DNA from: Planctomycetaceae bacterium
Lineage (GTDB): Bacteria; Planctomycetota; Planctomycetia; Pirellulales; Pirellulaceae
Direction of reading: 5' to 3'
Assembly (NCBI GenBank): GCA_002709045.1
Contig: PAPJ01000038.1
Span: 1 to 64,000 of the forward strand
Length of the DNA: 64,000 bases
The notes beneath the pieces were generated by a model. The model was not told the origin of the DNA and searched no databases. It saw only the letters and a program-made list of their open reading frames with translations. The translations under genes were made by a program, and so were the position numbers. Below are positions 8,177-18,007 of the stretch, piece by piece. Each line of letters starts with the position of its first letter. Within the stretch, counting starts at the first letter, position 1.

Positions 8177-10948
8177 ATGCGTCAATTATCCTTTGCATTC
8201 TGTATTATTTGTTCCATCACCGGCCACCTCTCAATTGCGCAAGCATTCGAAAAGCAAGTCGATTTTGACCGTGATGTCCGACCAATTCTGATTCAAAAAT
8301 GCATTCTCTGTCATGGTCCCGGTCGACAAGAAAGTGGCTACCGTATCGACCGTTTTAAGGACCTTTCGGGAATGGGTGATTCGCAGCGTCAGGCGATCGT
8401 TCTTGGTAACGCATTGAAAAGTCATCTCTATCAACGTGTTAGTTCACTAGACCCCGACATCCGTATGCCGCCTAATGGTGACGGATTGAACCGACTACAA
8501 CTCGACACGATTGCGAGATGGATCAATCTGGGGGCAAAACGGTCGAATACCGTTGTTACCAACCAAAAAACCGATCATTGGTCTTTTCAACAGATCCGAC
8601 GCCCTCAACCGCCACGCCCAAAGAAAACAGACCGATTGATTAATGAAGTTGATTACTTCACCCAGACGAAACTTGAAACACGAGGACTTAGTCTTGCTGA
8701 ATCCACGAATGCCAACACACTAATTCGCCGAGTTTATCTTGTAATGCTCGGTTTACAGCCTACACCTGAGGAAGTGACTCAGTTTGTCAGCGACCCTTCC
8801 GAAATTGCTTATGAGCGGCTAATCGAACGGGTTCTCGCCAGTCCTCAGTACGGTGAACGTTGGGCACAACATTGGTTGGATTGCGTACGTTATGCCGAAT
8901 CAACCGGTTACGAGATCAATAGGTCCATTCCGAACATTTTTCCGTACCGTGATTATGTCATACGTTCCTTCAATAGCGATCTTCCGTATGACCGGTTTTT
9001 ACGAGAGCAGATTGCGGGCGATCAGGTCGAACAGGATGCCGCAACTGGGTTCCTGGTTACCGGACCACATGACACAAATCCCAGTCCGGATCCACGACTT
9101 ACGGCCATGCAATTCCAGGATGGCCATGATGAAATCATCAAAACCGTCAGCGCTGTGACAATGGGCCTGACGCTCGGCTGCGCTCGCTGCCATGATCATA
9201 AGTTCGACCCCCTCAGTCAACAGGATTATTACAGGCTACAAGCGATCTTTGCTGGAGTCAGTTATGGAACTCGCGCCGAACAGGGACCTGAATTCGATCA
9301 AATGCAACAGGAAGCAGCGGCATTAAAACCTAATATTGACCGCCTCGAACAGGTTGCATATCAATTGCAGGAAACCAACGCGCTGAGTCAACCAATTCAT
9401 CCACGGGAATATGAAGAGACTTTTGCACCTTTTACAACCGATAGGGTCCGATTCGAAATTTACCATACCAATGACGGACTTACTCCGGAATTAGATGATG
9501 TGGAAATATGGACTGTCGCCGAAGAAAATGCCCCCAGTATAAATATCGCCCATCGGGATAGGGGTGCTACCGCAACATCCAGTCCCACGGCTATGGGCAA
9601 CCAGGGTAAATCTGCAGATTTATTACTCGACGGGAGTCGACAACTACTGCTCTATTACAAGGCTGCTGATAAAACAGACGTTTGGTTTGAAATAAAACTT
9701 GCAAGACGACACAAAATTGACCGCATTACCATCAAACCGAGAGGGCGCGCAGTTCCGGTCGACTACCAAATTAAATCTCCGGGCGAGAATGGTGAGTGGT
9801 CCACGATTGTAGATTCACGAACTCGGTATCCTCATATCAGCGATTCGCGCACTACGGAAACAATGCGACTCGCCAACCTTTCCGAAGAACAGATTTCCGC
9901 GATCGTTGATAATACTAAAAGTCGTCGCGAATTAGCTCAGCGGGTCGAAAGGTTAACTCGCGGCCCACAAATATATACCGGTAAATTCCATACTCCACGT
10001 GATACCTTCCTCATGAAAGGCGGAGACCCACAAAAACCCGCGGAATTAATGGATCCTGGATTTATTTCAGTTTTAGGACGGCTAGATATTGACGGAAACA
10101 CACTCGAGGCAGATCGACGTTTAGCTTTGGCCAATGCAATTACTGATAGCGATAATCCTCTAACAGCTCGAGTTATCAGTAATCGAATCTGGCAGCACTA
10201 TTTCGGTACCGGTATTGTTGATACCCCTTCCGATTTTGGTGTCAACGGCAGTGCGCCGACACATCCGCTATTGCTTGACTGGTTAGCCGGATTCTTAATA
10301 GACAACAAATGGTCATTAAAAGATCTCCATCGTCTATTGCTTCGTTCTGCCACCTTTCGCCAAACAAGTCATACGGACGAAAGGGCTTTTGCTATCGACA
10401 GCCAAACAAGACTCTTATGGCGTTTTCCTCCCCAGCGTTTGGAGGCTGAAGTATTACGCGACACTATGTTACGCGCCAGCGGCCGCCTGAATCTCCGACA
10501 ATTTGGTAAGCCCTTTAAATTTTTCGAAGAAAGTTCAAGCCAGTTTGCAGATCGCATACCTCTAAAACAGTTTAACCAGGAAGGGTGGCGGAGAATGATT
10601 TATGGGGAAAAAATTCGCCTTACCACCGTGGGTGTCTTTGGGGTATTTGATTGTCCCGATGCAAGTCAAATGACGCCCAAGCGTGCGATAAGCACTTCTG
10701 CAGTCCAGGCATTGGCTTTGTACAATAGCGGATTCGTAAATAGACATGCTCGCTTCATGGCTGAGGCTGTCGGCAACAAACTGCCATCAGATCTAACTGC
10801 ACAGGTACGAACGTCCTTTATGAGGACACTGTCAAGACCTCCCACAAGCTCTGAATTAGACGTCATTATGCCATTAATAAAAGAAGATGGCCTTGAATCA
10901 CTAGGCCGCATCCTTTTTAACCTAAATGAATTTGTATTTCTAAACTAG
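8177..10948 (+). CDS. PSCyt1-PSCyt2(DUF1549)-PSD1(DUF1553) cytochrome with F5/8C-like insert
   Basis: Exported planctomycete cytochrome of 923 aa with a Sec signal (about 1-24). PSCyt1 carries heme site C42-ILC-H46 and the usual MPPNG element. PSCyt2/DUF1549 follows (about 150-360) with ASPQYGERW and a second heme site, CARCH at 335-339, in the family context CARCHDHKFDP. Residues about 410-570 look like an F5/8 type C (discoidin) sandwich, a likely carbohydrate contact. PSD1/DUF1553 (about 640-920) ends in NEFVFLN, as the family does. Function is not established; electron transfer coupled to sugar oxidation is a reasonable inference. The DUF1501 gene at 10977 follows by 28 bp, the standard pairing for this family. 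Confidence 0.93.
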   Translation: MRQLSFAFCIICSITGHLSIAQAFEKQVDFDRDVRPILIQKCILCHGPGRQESGYRIDRFKDLSGMGDSQRQAIVLGNALKSHLYQRVSSLDPDIRMPPNGDGLNRLQLDTIARWINLGAKRSNTVVTNQKTDHWSFQQIRRPQPPRPKKTDRLINEVDYFTQTKLETRGLSLAESTNANTLIRRVYLVMLGLQPTPEEVTQFVSDPSEIAYERLIERVLASPQYGERWAQHWLDCVRYAESTGYEINRSIPNIFPYRDYVIRSFNSDLPYDRFLREQIAGDQVEQDAATGFLVTGPHDTNPSPDPRLTAMQFQDGHDEIIKTVSAVTMGLTLGCARCHDHKFDPLSQQDYYRLQAIFAGVSYGTRAEQGPEFDQMQQEAAALKPNIDRLEQVAYQLQETNALSQPIHPREYEETFAPFTTDRVRFEIYHTNDGLTPELDDVEIWTVAEENAPSINIAHRDRGATATSSPTAMGNQGKSADLLLDGSRQLLLYYKAADKTDVWFEIKLARRHKIDRITIKPRGRAVPVDYQIKSPGENGEWSTIVDSRTRYPHISDSRTTETMRLANLSEEQISAIVDNTKSRRELAQRVERLTRGPQIYTGKFHTPRDTFLMKGGDPQKPAELMDPGFISVLGRLDIDGNTLEADRRLALANAITDSDNPLTARVISNRIWQHYFGTGIVDTPSDFGVNGSAPTHPLLLDWLAGFLIDNKWSLKDLHRLLLRSATFRQTSHTDERAFAIDSQTRLLWRFPPQRLEAEVLRDTMLRASGRLNLRQFGKPFKFFEESSSQFADRIPLKQFNQEGWRRMIYGEKIRLTTVGVFGVFDCPDASQMTPKRAISTSAVQALALYNSGFVNRHARFMAEAVGNKLPSDLTAQVRTSFMRTLSRPPTSSELDVIMPLIKEDGLESLGRILFNLNEFVFLN

Positions 10949-10976
10949 ACTCTCACACGCGTAATATGACTTACCA

Positions 10977-12419
10977 ATGCGAAACCAATTATTAAATCGA
11001 CGTTCCTTTTTGGGAGAAAGCCAATTTGGTTTGGCGGGAATTGCTTTGGCAAGTCTGCTGAGTTCTGAGGGAGTGTTAGCCGATGGCAGTGTCGAATATG
11101 ATCCGACTGCCCCGTTCCAAGCTCGTCAACCACATTTTAAGGCCCACGCGAAAAACGTAATTGTAGTATTTTGCGCAGGTGCCGTGAGTCATGTTGATTT
11201 CTGGGAGTATAAACCCGAACTTGTCAAATATCATGGGAAACCCCTGCCTGGAAATGAACGACTGATCTCATTCCAGGGAGAAAACGGCGCTCTACAGAAG
11301 CCTCTTTGGAATTTCAGCGCCAAAGGTGAATGTGGCAAGATGCTGTCTGATATCGTTCCTCACATAGGTGATTGCGCAGATGACATTTGCTTTTTACACT
11401 CCGTGCACACGAAGTCCAGCACTCACGGGCCCGGAGAAAATTTGATGTCTACAGGTTTTAATCGCGAAGGGTATCCCGGAATGGGAGCATGGGTATCTTA
11501 TGGTTTGGGAACGGCAAATCAGGACTTGCCAGCCTTTGTGGCAATCGAGGACCCCAGAGGAACCCCCCAGTCCGGTCCCAATAATTGGTCCAGCGGGTTT
11601 TTGCCCGCTGCCTTTCAGGGTACATCGTTTAGTACAACAAAACCGATCCGCTATTTAACCCCCCCGCCGAACAATGTCCCACAGCAAAACACACGTACGC
11701 TTGACATTTTAAACACACTAAATGAATTACATAGGCAGGATTTTAAAACCGATACGGAGTTATCTGCCCGCATCTCCAGTTACGAATTAGCTGCGAAACT
11801 GCAGTTGTCAGTTCCGGACGTAACGCGAATTCAGTCAGAACCAGAGCATATTCATACGCTCTATGGGACAGATTCTAAAAACAATATCAAAGCCGACTTT
11901 GCGCGCAACTGCATCCTGGCACGTAGACTCGTGGAAAAAGGAGTGCGATTCGTACAGCTATTTAATGGAGCCTACGCGTCAGGCGGGAAACTTAATTGGG
12001 ATACGCACAACAATATGCCGGAGCTTGTACCGGGTCATGCTGAGGCGCTTGATCAGCCCTTAGCAGGCTTAATAAAAGATCTTAAACAACGCGATCTATT
12101 AAAGGAGACGCTTGTTATCTGCTGTACCGAGTTTGGCAGAATGCCGATGTTCCAAGTCGGAAATGACGGGCGTGATCATAACCCAGAGGGGTTCACCATC
12201 TGGATGGCAGGTGGTGGAGTCAAAGGTGGATTCTCATACGGAGCTACTGATCCATTCGGTTACAAAGCCGAGCAAAACCCTCTTTCAGTCCATGATGTGC
12301 ATGCAACCATTTTACATCTCCTCGGCTTAGATCATACGCGGTTAACTTACTATCACAACGGACTGCAACGGCGCCTGACGGATGTACATGGTCACGTTAT
12401 TAAGGAAGTTATGAGCTAA
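10977..12419 (+). CDS. DUF1501 family protein, class A
   Basis: DUF1501 protein of 480 aa, partner of the PSCyt/PSD1 gene just upstream and probably in one transcript with it. The N terminus has NRRSFLGES followed by a hydrophobic stretch, consistent with Tat export. Late motifs are normal for class A: TEFGRMP, GRDHNPEGF, MAGGGVKGG, closing LTDVHG. The early motif is odd: CAGAVSHVDFWEYKP stands where the other paralogues have GG-x-S-x-x-D-x-F-D-x-K-P, so the double glycine and second aspartate are lost. If that motif binds metal, this copy may be altered in activity. Convergent with the esterase gene at 12526. Confidence 0.92.
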   Translation: MRNQLLNRRSFLGESQFGLAGIALASLLSSEGVLADGSVEYDPTAPFQARQPHFKAHAKNVIVVFCAGAVSHVDFWEYKPELVKYHGKPLPGNERLISFQGENGALQKPLWNFSAKGECGKMLSDIVPHIGDCADDICFLHSVHTKSSTHGPGENLMSTGFNREGYPGMGAWVSYGLGTANQDLPAFVAIEDPRGTPQSGPNNWSSGFLPAAFQGTSFSTTKPIRYLTPPPNNVPQQNTRTLDILNTLNELHRQDFKTDTELSARISSYELAAKLQLSVPDVTRIQSEPEHIHTLYGTDSKNNIKADFARNCILARRLVEKGVRFVQLFNGAYASGGKLNWDTHNNMPELVPGHAEALDQPLAGLIKDLKQRDLLKETLVICCTEFGRMPMFQVGNDGRDHNPEGFTIWMAGGGVKGGFSYGATDPFGYKAEQNPLSVHDVHATILHLLGLDHTRLTYYHNGLQRRLTDVHGHVIKEVMS

Positions 12420-12450
12420 TCCTTACGTTGGTTAGCACCTACGAGGATTA
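12417..12450 (+). terminator. Weak hairpin after DUF1501 stop
   Basis: Seven-base arms TAATCCT (12417-12423, beginning at the stop codon) and AGGATTA (12444-12450) with a 20-nt loop. No T-tract. The TAATCC/GGATTA arms recall the hairpin at 612-654 after the other class A gene, which is the main reason for listing it. Confidence 0.25.
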
Positions 12451-12525
12451 ACACGGCAAGCCCTATCAAGCGCTGTCCATTCTCATTTAGGAAATTAACG
12501 CTCCCGCTCGAGTTCGGACGGCACA

Positions 12526-13581
12526 TCATTGGAAAATGAGATCACGAATGGCTGTATCCACAAATTCTCTATAGCGGGCAATTCCGTGACCCTCACCCTG
12601 CAACTTAAAATGGGTAAGTTTCGCTTCCGGATAATCGTATTTAAATACCCCCGGGACTATCGCTTCAGCCTCCCTGTCCGGTATCTTAGCACCCGTATAG
12701 CCGAATGCTTTAGCGAACGCAAAGGCTGTCTCCTGAGCAGACACATGAGCAACGTTACCACGGTTGCCACCGTAGTACGGAACGATACGATCATCGGTCC
12801 CGTGGAAATAAACCACTCTGGGACCGCGACTCGGTCGTTTTTTTTGATCATAACGGTTTGTACCCTCTTCACTGGAAACCCAAAATGCGCCGTCGTGATA
12901 TTGTTTTTCGACCATACTAGAGACAAGGCAGGCGGCCTTTTGAAAAGGCTTTCGGTCAATTTCAATCAACAATCGATAAATCATTCCAGCGCCATTGGAG
13001 GATCCTATTAAAGTCACATTCTCCATATCAGCATCGCGCACCCGACTTCTTAATAAATCAATGATTTCCGTAATAAATTTAACATCTGGCGCCTCACTTG
13101 CTTCGTCAAGGATATTCCAACTGCGGCGATATCCCTGCGGGCAAACAAAGATCACGTCGCTCAAGAGACGAAACTGTGTGATCGCGTTATCAGCCTGTCC
13201 GCCGTTACCATGAAGAAAGATGACGACAGGTAATTTACTGTTAATTTCTACCGGCTTGCGAATTAGTACACGACGGGCCCATCCACCCGGCTCTTGCTCC
13301 CAAACCTGTCGAATTCTGATTTCTTCGACAGCAGTTTGGGGACGTTGAATAGGAGCCGGCCGCCCCATAGCAATGATATGTTCACGAACAGTTATTTTCC
13401 CATCTTTATTAAGGTCGTTTCTGGCGAACAACCGACGTAATTCTTCTGGAATTTCGCTAATGACCAAGATGCCGTCACCATTTTTATCCCATGATTTAAA
13501 AATCTCCAGAGCCTTTGTTTGCCCATAAACGGGGTTAGTTGCGAACAAACACGCTAGCACCAATAAAAACGTCTTGCACAT
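12526..13581 (-). CDS. Secreted EF-hand / PHB-depolymerase-like esterase
   Basis: Alpha/beta hydrolase of 351 aa related to the polyhydroxybutyrate depolymerase / feruloyl esterase (LpqC) group. The start is set at 13581: MCKTFLLVLA opens a signal peptide and GGGAG lies seven bases upstream; the frame runs open to 13671. Two EF-hand calcium loops come first (D32 to E43, D56 to E67). The hydrolase follows with oxyanion FLHGNGG near 122-128, nucleophile S195 in GSSNG, acid D264 in GTDDRIVP and H332 in GEGHG. It may release acetyl or feruloyl esters from polysaccharide; the substrate is not readable. Divergent from the DUF1501 gene at 13720. Confidence 0.88.
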   Translation of the reverse strand: MCKTFLLVLACLFATNPVYGQTKALEIFKSWDKNGDGILVISEIPEELRRLFARNDLNKDGKITVREHIIAMGRPAPIQRPQTAVEEIRIRQVWEQEPGGWARRVLIRKPVEINSKLPVVIFLHGNGGQADNAITQFRLLSDVIFVCPQGYRRSWNILDEASEAPDVKFITEIIDLLRSRVRDADMENVTLIGSSNGAGMIYRLLIEIDRKPFQKAACLVSSMVEKQYHDGAFWVSSEEGTNRYDQKKRPSRGPRVVYFHGTDDRIVPYYGGNRGNVAHVSAQETAFAFAKAFGYTGAKIPDREAEAIVPGVFKYDYPEAKLTHFKLQGEGHGIARYREFVDTAIRDLIFQ

Positions 13582-13719
13582 AAAAAAACTCCCATCCGTA
13601 TAGGCCACACGGCCCACTCTAAATACCCGAAGTCCGAAGCACCGATAACTGTTTATAGATTCGTCTGCCATTCAATTACTATTTTAGCTTAAAATAGTGT
13701 TATTCGATTCACAACACAT

Positions 13720-15063
13720 ATGAATATTTACATGGCTTCTTCCGATACCTTCACACGTCGACGTTTCTTTCAGGCTGGCGGACTGGCATTAGGCGCCGTT
13801 TCTCCGCTAGGGTTATCCCTCGACGATGTGCTCGCCGTGGAATCACAAAACCCTGCCAAAAAACAAATTAATGTGATCTTTATGTTCCTTCAGGGGGGGG
13901 CAAGCCAATTGGACATGTATGACATGAAACCAAAGGCACCTAGCGAAATTCGTGGCCCGTATTTTGAATCAGCAACCAAAGTTCCCGGGATCAATCTAAG
14001 TAATCAATTGCCACTACTGGGACAACATACTGATAAGTTTTCTCTCATCCGCTCCATGCACACCTTCACATCCAAACATGGCGAAGGTGATGTCCACATC
14101 ATGTGTGGAACTCCTGTCGATAAAAATCTACAGGGACCGGGTGTTGGAGCAGTGCTTTCTAAGCAACAACCTCAGACGGTATCCATACCCCCATTTATTC
14201 ATTTCGGTGATATGAAACATCCCGCGTATTCAGCACCCGGATTTGCCGGTGTGCTAGGTCGCAATTTCGATCCATTTGTAATTAAGCAGGATCCTAATTC
14301 TCCTAGCTTCTCAGTCCGAGAGTTTGATAGTGCCGATGATATTGACGTAAGCCGTTTAAAGGGTCGCAAATCTCTACTTCATTCACTAGATCTCTATCAG
14401 GCACAAAAAGAAAAACAATTAGGCTTTGCGAAAGAATATGATCAGTTCACCGAACGCGCCTTAAGTTTATCTACGAGCCGCAAAGCAAAAGAGGCATTTA
14501 ACCTGTCTCAGGAGTCGGACTCAGTCCGCGATCGGTATGGACGCAATCGAGTCGGGCAGGGCATGCTAATGGCCAGACGGCTCGTTGAAGCCGGGGTTCG
14601 TTTCGTAACGCTCCAAGGCTATGTCGATACCGGAATCTATGCTTGGGATCATCATTGGGGAATCTTTCCGCATCTCGATATCCAACTTCCTATTTATGAC
14701 CAGAGTTATTCCGCTTTACTGTCCGATCTGGACCAAAGGGGACTGCTCGATACGACACTTGTAATTACGGCCGGTGAATTCGGTCGCACTCCACGGATTA
14801 ACGATAATAAACGAGGACCGGGTCGCGACCACTGGGGACGCTGCTTCAGTATTACCATGGGCGGTGGCGGAGTTAAACAGGGAATGGTGATCGGATCAAG
14901 CGATAAATATTCGTATGCTCCGGAAGACCGTCCCGTATCGATACAGGACTTCATGGCGACCATTTACGAAGTGCTCGGTCTAAATCCTAACGCTCACATT
15001 ATAAGTCAGGGACGGCCGGTAAAAATGCTGACGGGCGGAACACCGGTAAGAGAACTACTATAA
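13720..15063 (+). CDS. DUF1501 family protein, class B
   Basis: DUF1501 protein of 447 aa (443 if it starts at the ATG at 13732). The N terminus has TRRRFFQAGG plus a hydrophobic run, a good Tat signal. Family motifs: QGGASQLDMYDMKP, AGEFGRTP, GRDHWGRCF, MGGGGVK. It is class B by GRDHW and by the end NPNAHIISQGRPVK rather than LTDVHG. There is no PSCyt gene next to it. The first motif is encoded by a run of eight G (13893-13900), in frame here. Transcribed alone and convergent with the next DUF1501 gene (19 bp between stops). Function unknown. Confidence 0.92.
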   Translation: MNIYMASSDTFTRRRFFQAGGLALGAVSPLGLSLDDVLAVESQNPAKKQINVIFMFLQGGASQLDMYDMKPKAPSEIRGPYFESATKVPGINLSNQLPLLGQHTDKFSLIRSMHTFTSKHGEGDVHIMCGTPVDKNLQGPGVGAVLSKQQPQTVSIPPFIHFGDMKHPAYSAPGFAGVLGRNFDPFVIKQDPNSPSFSVREFDSADDIDVSRLKGRKSLLHSLDLYQAQKEKQLGFAKEYDQFTERALSLSTSRKAKEAFNLSQESDSVRDRYGRNRVGQGMLMARRLVEAGVRFVTLQGYVDTGIYAWDHHWGIFPHLDIQLPIYDQSYSALLSDLDQRGLLDTTLVITAGEFGRTPRINDNKRGPGRDHWGRCFSITMGGGGVKQGMVIGSSDKYSYAPEDRPVSIQDFMATIYEVLGLNPNAHIISQGRPVKMLTGGTPVRELL

Positions 15064-15082
15064 AGGCTTGTCGTCCGCTCAT

Positions 15083-16471
15083 TTATGATTCAAACAGTTC
15101 GGTAATCGGATTCCCATCTGCTAAGCGGTGTGGTCGTCCGGTTTGATCATGTATATCCGCATTGGAATTAATTCCGAATCGCCAGTAAATCGTGGCGGCC
15201 AGGTCAGCAGGAGTGACGGCCTTTTCTATTGGATATGCTCCGATCCTGTCACTGGCACCATAAACCATTCCGCCTTTTACTCCTCCACCGGCAAGAACGA
15301 TACTATAACAATCCGGCCAGTGATCCCGTCCGGCATCCGGATTGATCTTGGGAGTCCGCCCAAATTCCCCCATCCCTATTACCAGCGTAGTATCGAGAAG
15401 TCCTCGTTGATCTAGATCATTAATGAGAGCCGCAAACGACTTATCCATTGGTGGGACCAATCGGTCCTTATGCTCAGGAAAATTATTAACATGAGAATCC
15501 CAATTCTGACCCTGTTGTCGAAAATCGTAAACATTGATGAAGGATACGCCAGCTTCAACCAATCTGCGGGCAAGCAGAAGATTTTGTCCGCGAAGTTGAT
15601 GACCGGCGACATTGCGGACTCCGGCCGGAGGCTTCTCGTCATAAAGCCCGTACGATTGCCTCGTACTTTCAGATTCCTCTTCAATAGTTAACGCCTTTGC
15701 CAAAGACGTTGACTGCATCAATTTAAGCGCCTTGCCAAGGTGCGTACGAAAACCCTCTTTGGAGGTTACTTTGGATATATCCGTGCCTTCATTGATGGCG
15801 TTTAACAATTGTTGCCTATTTTTTAATCGAAGAATTGGCAAATCGCTGGGCCGTTTGAAGGCGTCTGCACTAAATGTTACTTTTCCCGCATCTCCACTTA
15901 TTTGGAAAGGATCATATGAGTTTCCTAGGAAGCCGCCCCACTGGCATGGTACTGGGATCACATTCTTGAACACCCAGGGTAAAGCCGCAAAGGGAATTTC
16001 GATTTCACGTTGCCGCCGCAACATTGCCAGTGCTGCCCCATAGGCTGGATAAAACTGGGGAATCGGCTGGAACTCTTCCCGGTCACCCTGAGGCGATTGC
16101 CGACCCGTTAATATTTCTGTAGAGGCTGAATCATGAAGTCGATTCGTATGATGCATACTACGCACGAGAGCAACCTTATGCATAATTTTTGCATGTTCCG
16201 GTAGCAGTTCGCTAATCAAGGTGCCCGGCACGGAAGTGCTAATGGGCTTAAACACCCCGCGTATATTATCCGGTGCGTCCGGTTTTAAGTCGAACATATC
16301 CAGATGACTAGGGCCACCATAGTAAAACACAATAATGCAGGACTGAATCTTGGGGGTGTCAACCATCGACGATTCTTCGCTGCCGGATAATATGCGCGTA
16401 AATGAATCGCCCCCAGTCAGACCAGTGACCGCAGCGAAGCCTTTTATCGCGTCTCTTCGGCTAAGATTCAT
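15083..16471 (-). CDS. DUF1501 family protein, class B
   Basis: DUF1501 protein of about 462 aa. ATG at 16471 is preferred over the GTG two codons upstream. SRRDAIKGFAAVTG near the start is a Tat-type signal. Motifs: YGGPSHLDMFDLKP, MGEFGRTPKIN, GRDHWPDCYS, LAGGGVKGGMVYG. The end carries HDQTGRPHRL, common in class B. It sits tail-to-tail with the DUF1501 gene at 13720 but is not its tandem copy, since the two differ through the middle. It lies 158 bp downstream of the SGNH gene on the same strand and may be the last gene of that minus-strand run. Function unknown. Confidence 0.92.
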   Translation of the reverse strand: MNLSRRDAIKGFAAVTGLTGGDSFTRILSGSEESSMVDTPKIQSCIIVFYYGGPSHLDMFDLKPDAPDNIRGVFKPISTSVPGTLISELLPEHAKIMHKVALVRSMHHTNRLHDSASTEILTGRQSPQGDREEFQPIPQFYPAYGAALAMLRRQREIEIPFAALPWVFKNVIPVPCQWGGFLGNSYDPFQISGDAGKVTFSADAFKRPSDLPILRLKNRQQLLNAINEGTDISKVTSKEGFRTHLGKALKLMQSTSLAKALTIEEESESTRQSYGLYDEKPPAGVRNVAGHQLRGQNLLLARRLVEAGVSFINVYDFRQQGQNWDSHVNNFPEHKDRLVPPMDKSFAALINDLDQRGLLDTTLVIGMGEFGRTPKINPDAGRDHWPDCYSIVLAGGGVKGGMVYGASDRIGAYPIEKAVTPADLAATIYWRFGINSNADIHDQTGRPHRLADGNPITELFES

Positions 16472-16629
16472 AATCACGATTCAGTGTTACTAATTGAATT
16501 ACTGCATTTAATTCTAATGAGTCTGGCCAGGTTTTTCATTTTTCTTTAGTGCAACGTGGTTGATATTTCATCTAGTAAACAGGCCCACGAGGAATTCTTC
16601 GAAAATAGATTTGCGATGGTTATCGTATC

Positions 16630-17973
16630 TTATTTATGATTTGTTGGATCAATCAGTTTCCGGTCCTCCAACGCGCGCGCGACCGCCTCTGCTACAAATC
16701 GGTTTCCTGCTTCATTCCAGTGTGGATCGCTGTCGAAAACCAATGGGTACCGCGAGGTCTCCTGGAATTCCGTTAGTAGGCTCACAATAGGAAATTCCGC
16801 CGTCATTTTTTTTTCGTTGAAATAGTTAAACCATTCATATTGGTACTGCTTGTAGTTGCCGTACACACCGAACTCCCAATTACGAGGGGATTCCGTGGTA
16901 CTCCAGTGATGGTACCGCGGCGCCACAAACAGTATGAATTTAATATCCCGCTTTTTGCAAAACCTAGCAATTGATGTGATGCGTGAGTAGGTAAAGTCAA
17001 AATATCTACGGGTCTTTACAAGGGGATATCTGTAGATAAAGAACCGATCTGATTCGACATGGTCCCCGACCGGTATCCGAAAATGGTAATAATCCAGCGG
17101 GTCATGTGCCCGAAAATCAACGCCTAAACGTCTGACCAGTTTCAACGGACTCAAGATGGCCGGTTGTAATGGTTTAATAAGTCGCCATAAGGCACCGAAA
17201 TGCGGCGTTGATTTCGTAACAGTGGTCCCCACGAAAATACCGCCTTGCCTGGACGAGTCGAAATCCTGACTATAATGATAATCGTCGCCGATATCAGTGC
17301 AATCTAGCATAAGCGTTACAACAGTAGGTCGATATTTCATCAAGCTCCGTTTTAATAACTGTTCATGCAATAGCGGCGAATAGCTTAACATCCCAGCATT
17401 CAAAACGCGACACTCTTGTCTCTTCGTTGAATTCAGGATCCGTTCCAGTTGTTCCGGGTAGGAATCCCGTGCGTCGACCCACGCACCAAATGTGAATGAA
17501 TCTCCAAGACAGACAATTCTTTGTTTTCCGTTCTTGTACTGCTGTTGACTGTAGGAACTACGCAATCCATCTGCGTTCGTCGTGACGATAACGTCCCTGC
17601 CTTCTAGAATGCCCAGATGATAACTGGTATTGGGCATGAGCACATGATGCTGGGATTGAGATCTTAGGAATTCAAATTCCCTTAGCGCCAAATTAGGCCA
17701 GGTAATTCGTAACGCGATTTCGATAATAGCGATACAGATAATAAAGGTACTCAATGCTAACAGTATTTGACGCCAGCGATTCTTGAACTGACTGAGACAC
17801 CAACAGCAAATGGAACCCAGCGCCCAGTAAAGTATGATCGACACCGTAGCAATTGACGGATTGATAACACCATCGTTAGAAAGCGTATTTAGGCTACCAC
17901 TAATAATCAGCACGATAACTGTTAAGGAGGCGATCGTGCCAAATACAAATAGATTGCGAGCAAGACGCTTCAT
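16630..17973 (-). CDS. Membrane-anchored SGNH/GDSL-like hydrolase
   Basis: Protein of 447 aa with three predicted membrane helices (about 9-27, 42-60, 70-90) and a large external domain. The domain has SGNH hydrolase marks: GDSFTFG with nucleophile S159, GMLSYSP as the probable glycine block, and DPHWNEAGN with D416 and H418 completing the triad. The family includes acetylesterases and O-acyl transfer or removal enzymes acting on glycans. Three helices and a C-terminal SGNH domain suggest action at the outer face of the inner membrane. It lies 34 bp after the LRR-VHL gene on the same strand. Acyl-ester hydrolysis is inference; the motif call is firm. Confidence 0.82.
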   Translation of the reverse strand: MKRLARNLFVFGTIASLTVIVLIISGSLNTLSNDGVINPSIATVSIILYWALGSICCWCLSQFKNRWRQILLALSTFIICIAIIEIALRITWPNLALREFEFLRSQSQHHVLMPNTSYHLGILEGRDVIVTTNADGLRSSYSQQQYKNGKQRIVCLGDSFTFGAWVDARDSYPEQLERILNSTKRQECRVLNAGMLSYSPLLHEQLLKRSLMKYRPTVVTLMLDCTDIGDDYHYSQDFDSSRQGGIFVGTTVTKSTPHFGALWRLIKPLQPAILSPLKLVRRLGVDFRAHDPLDYYHFRIPVGDHVESDRFFIYRYPLVKTRRYFDFTYSRITSIARFCKKRDIKFILFVAPRYHHWSTTESPRNWEFGVYGNYKQYQYEWFNYFNEKKMTAEFPIVSLLTEFQETSRYPLVFDSDPHWNEAGNRFVAEAVARALEDRKLIDPTNHK

Positions 17974-18007
17974 ATCGTTTTCCGTATGTTTTAATTACAC
18001 CGTTGTA

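Noticed and set aside
12529..13011. 160-codon plus-strand frame opposite the esterase gene
   Set aside because: The esterase carries catalytic Ser, Asp and His and EF-hands on the other strand; this frame has no such support.
13720..16471. Convergent DUF1501 genes as a recent inverted duplication
   Set aside because: They share only the family motifs; length, middle region and C-terminal sequence differ too much for a recent copy.
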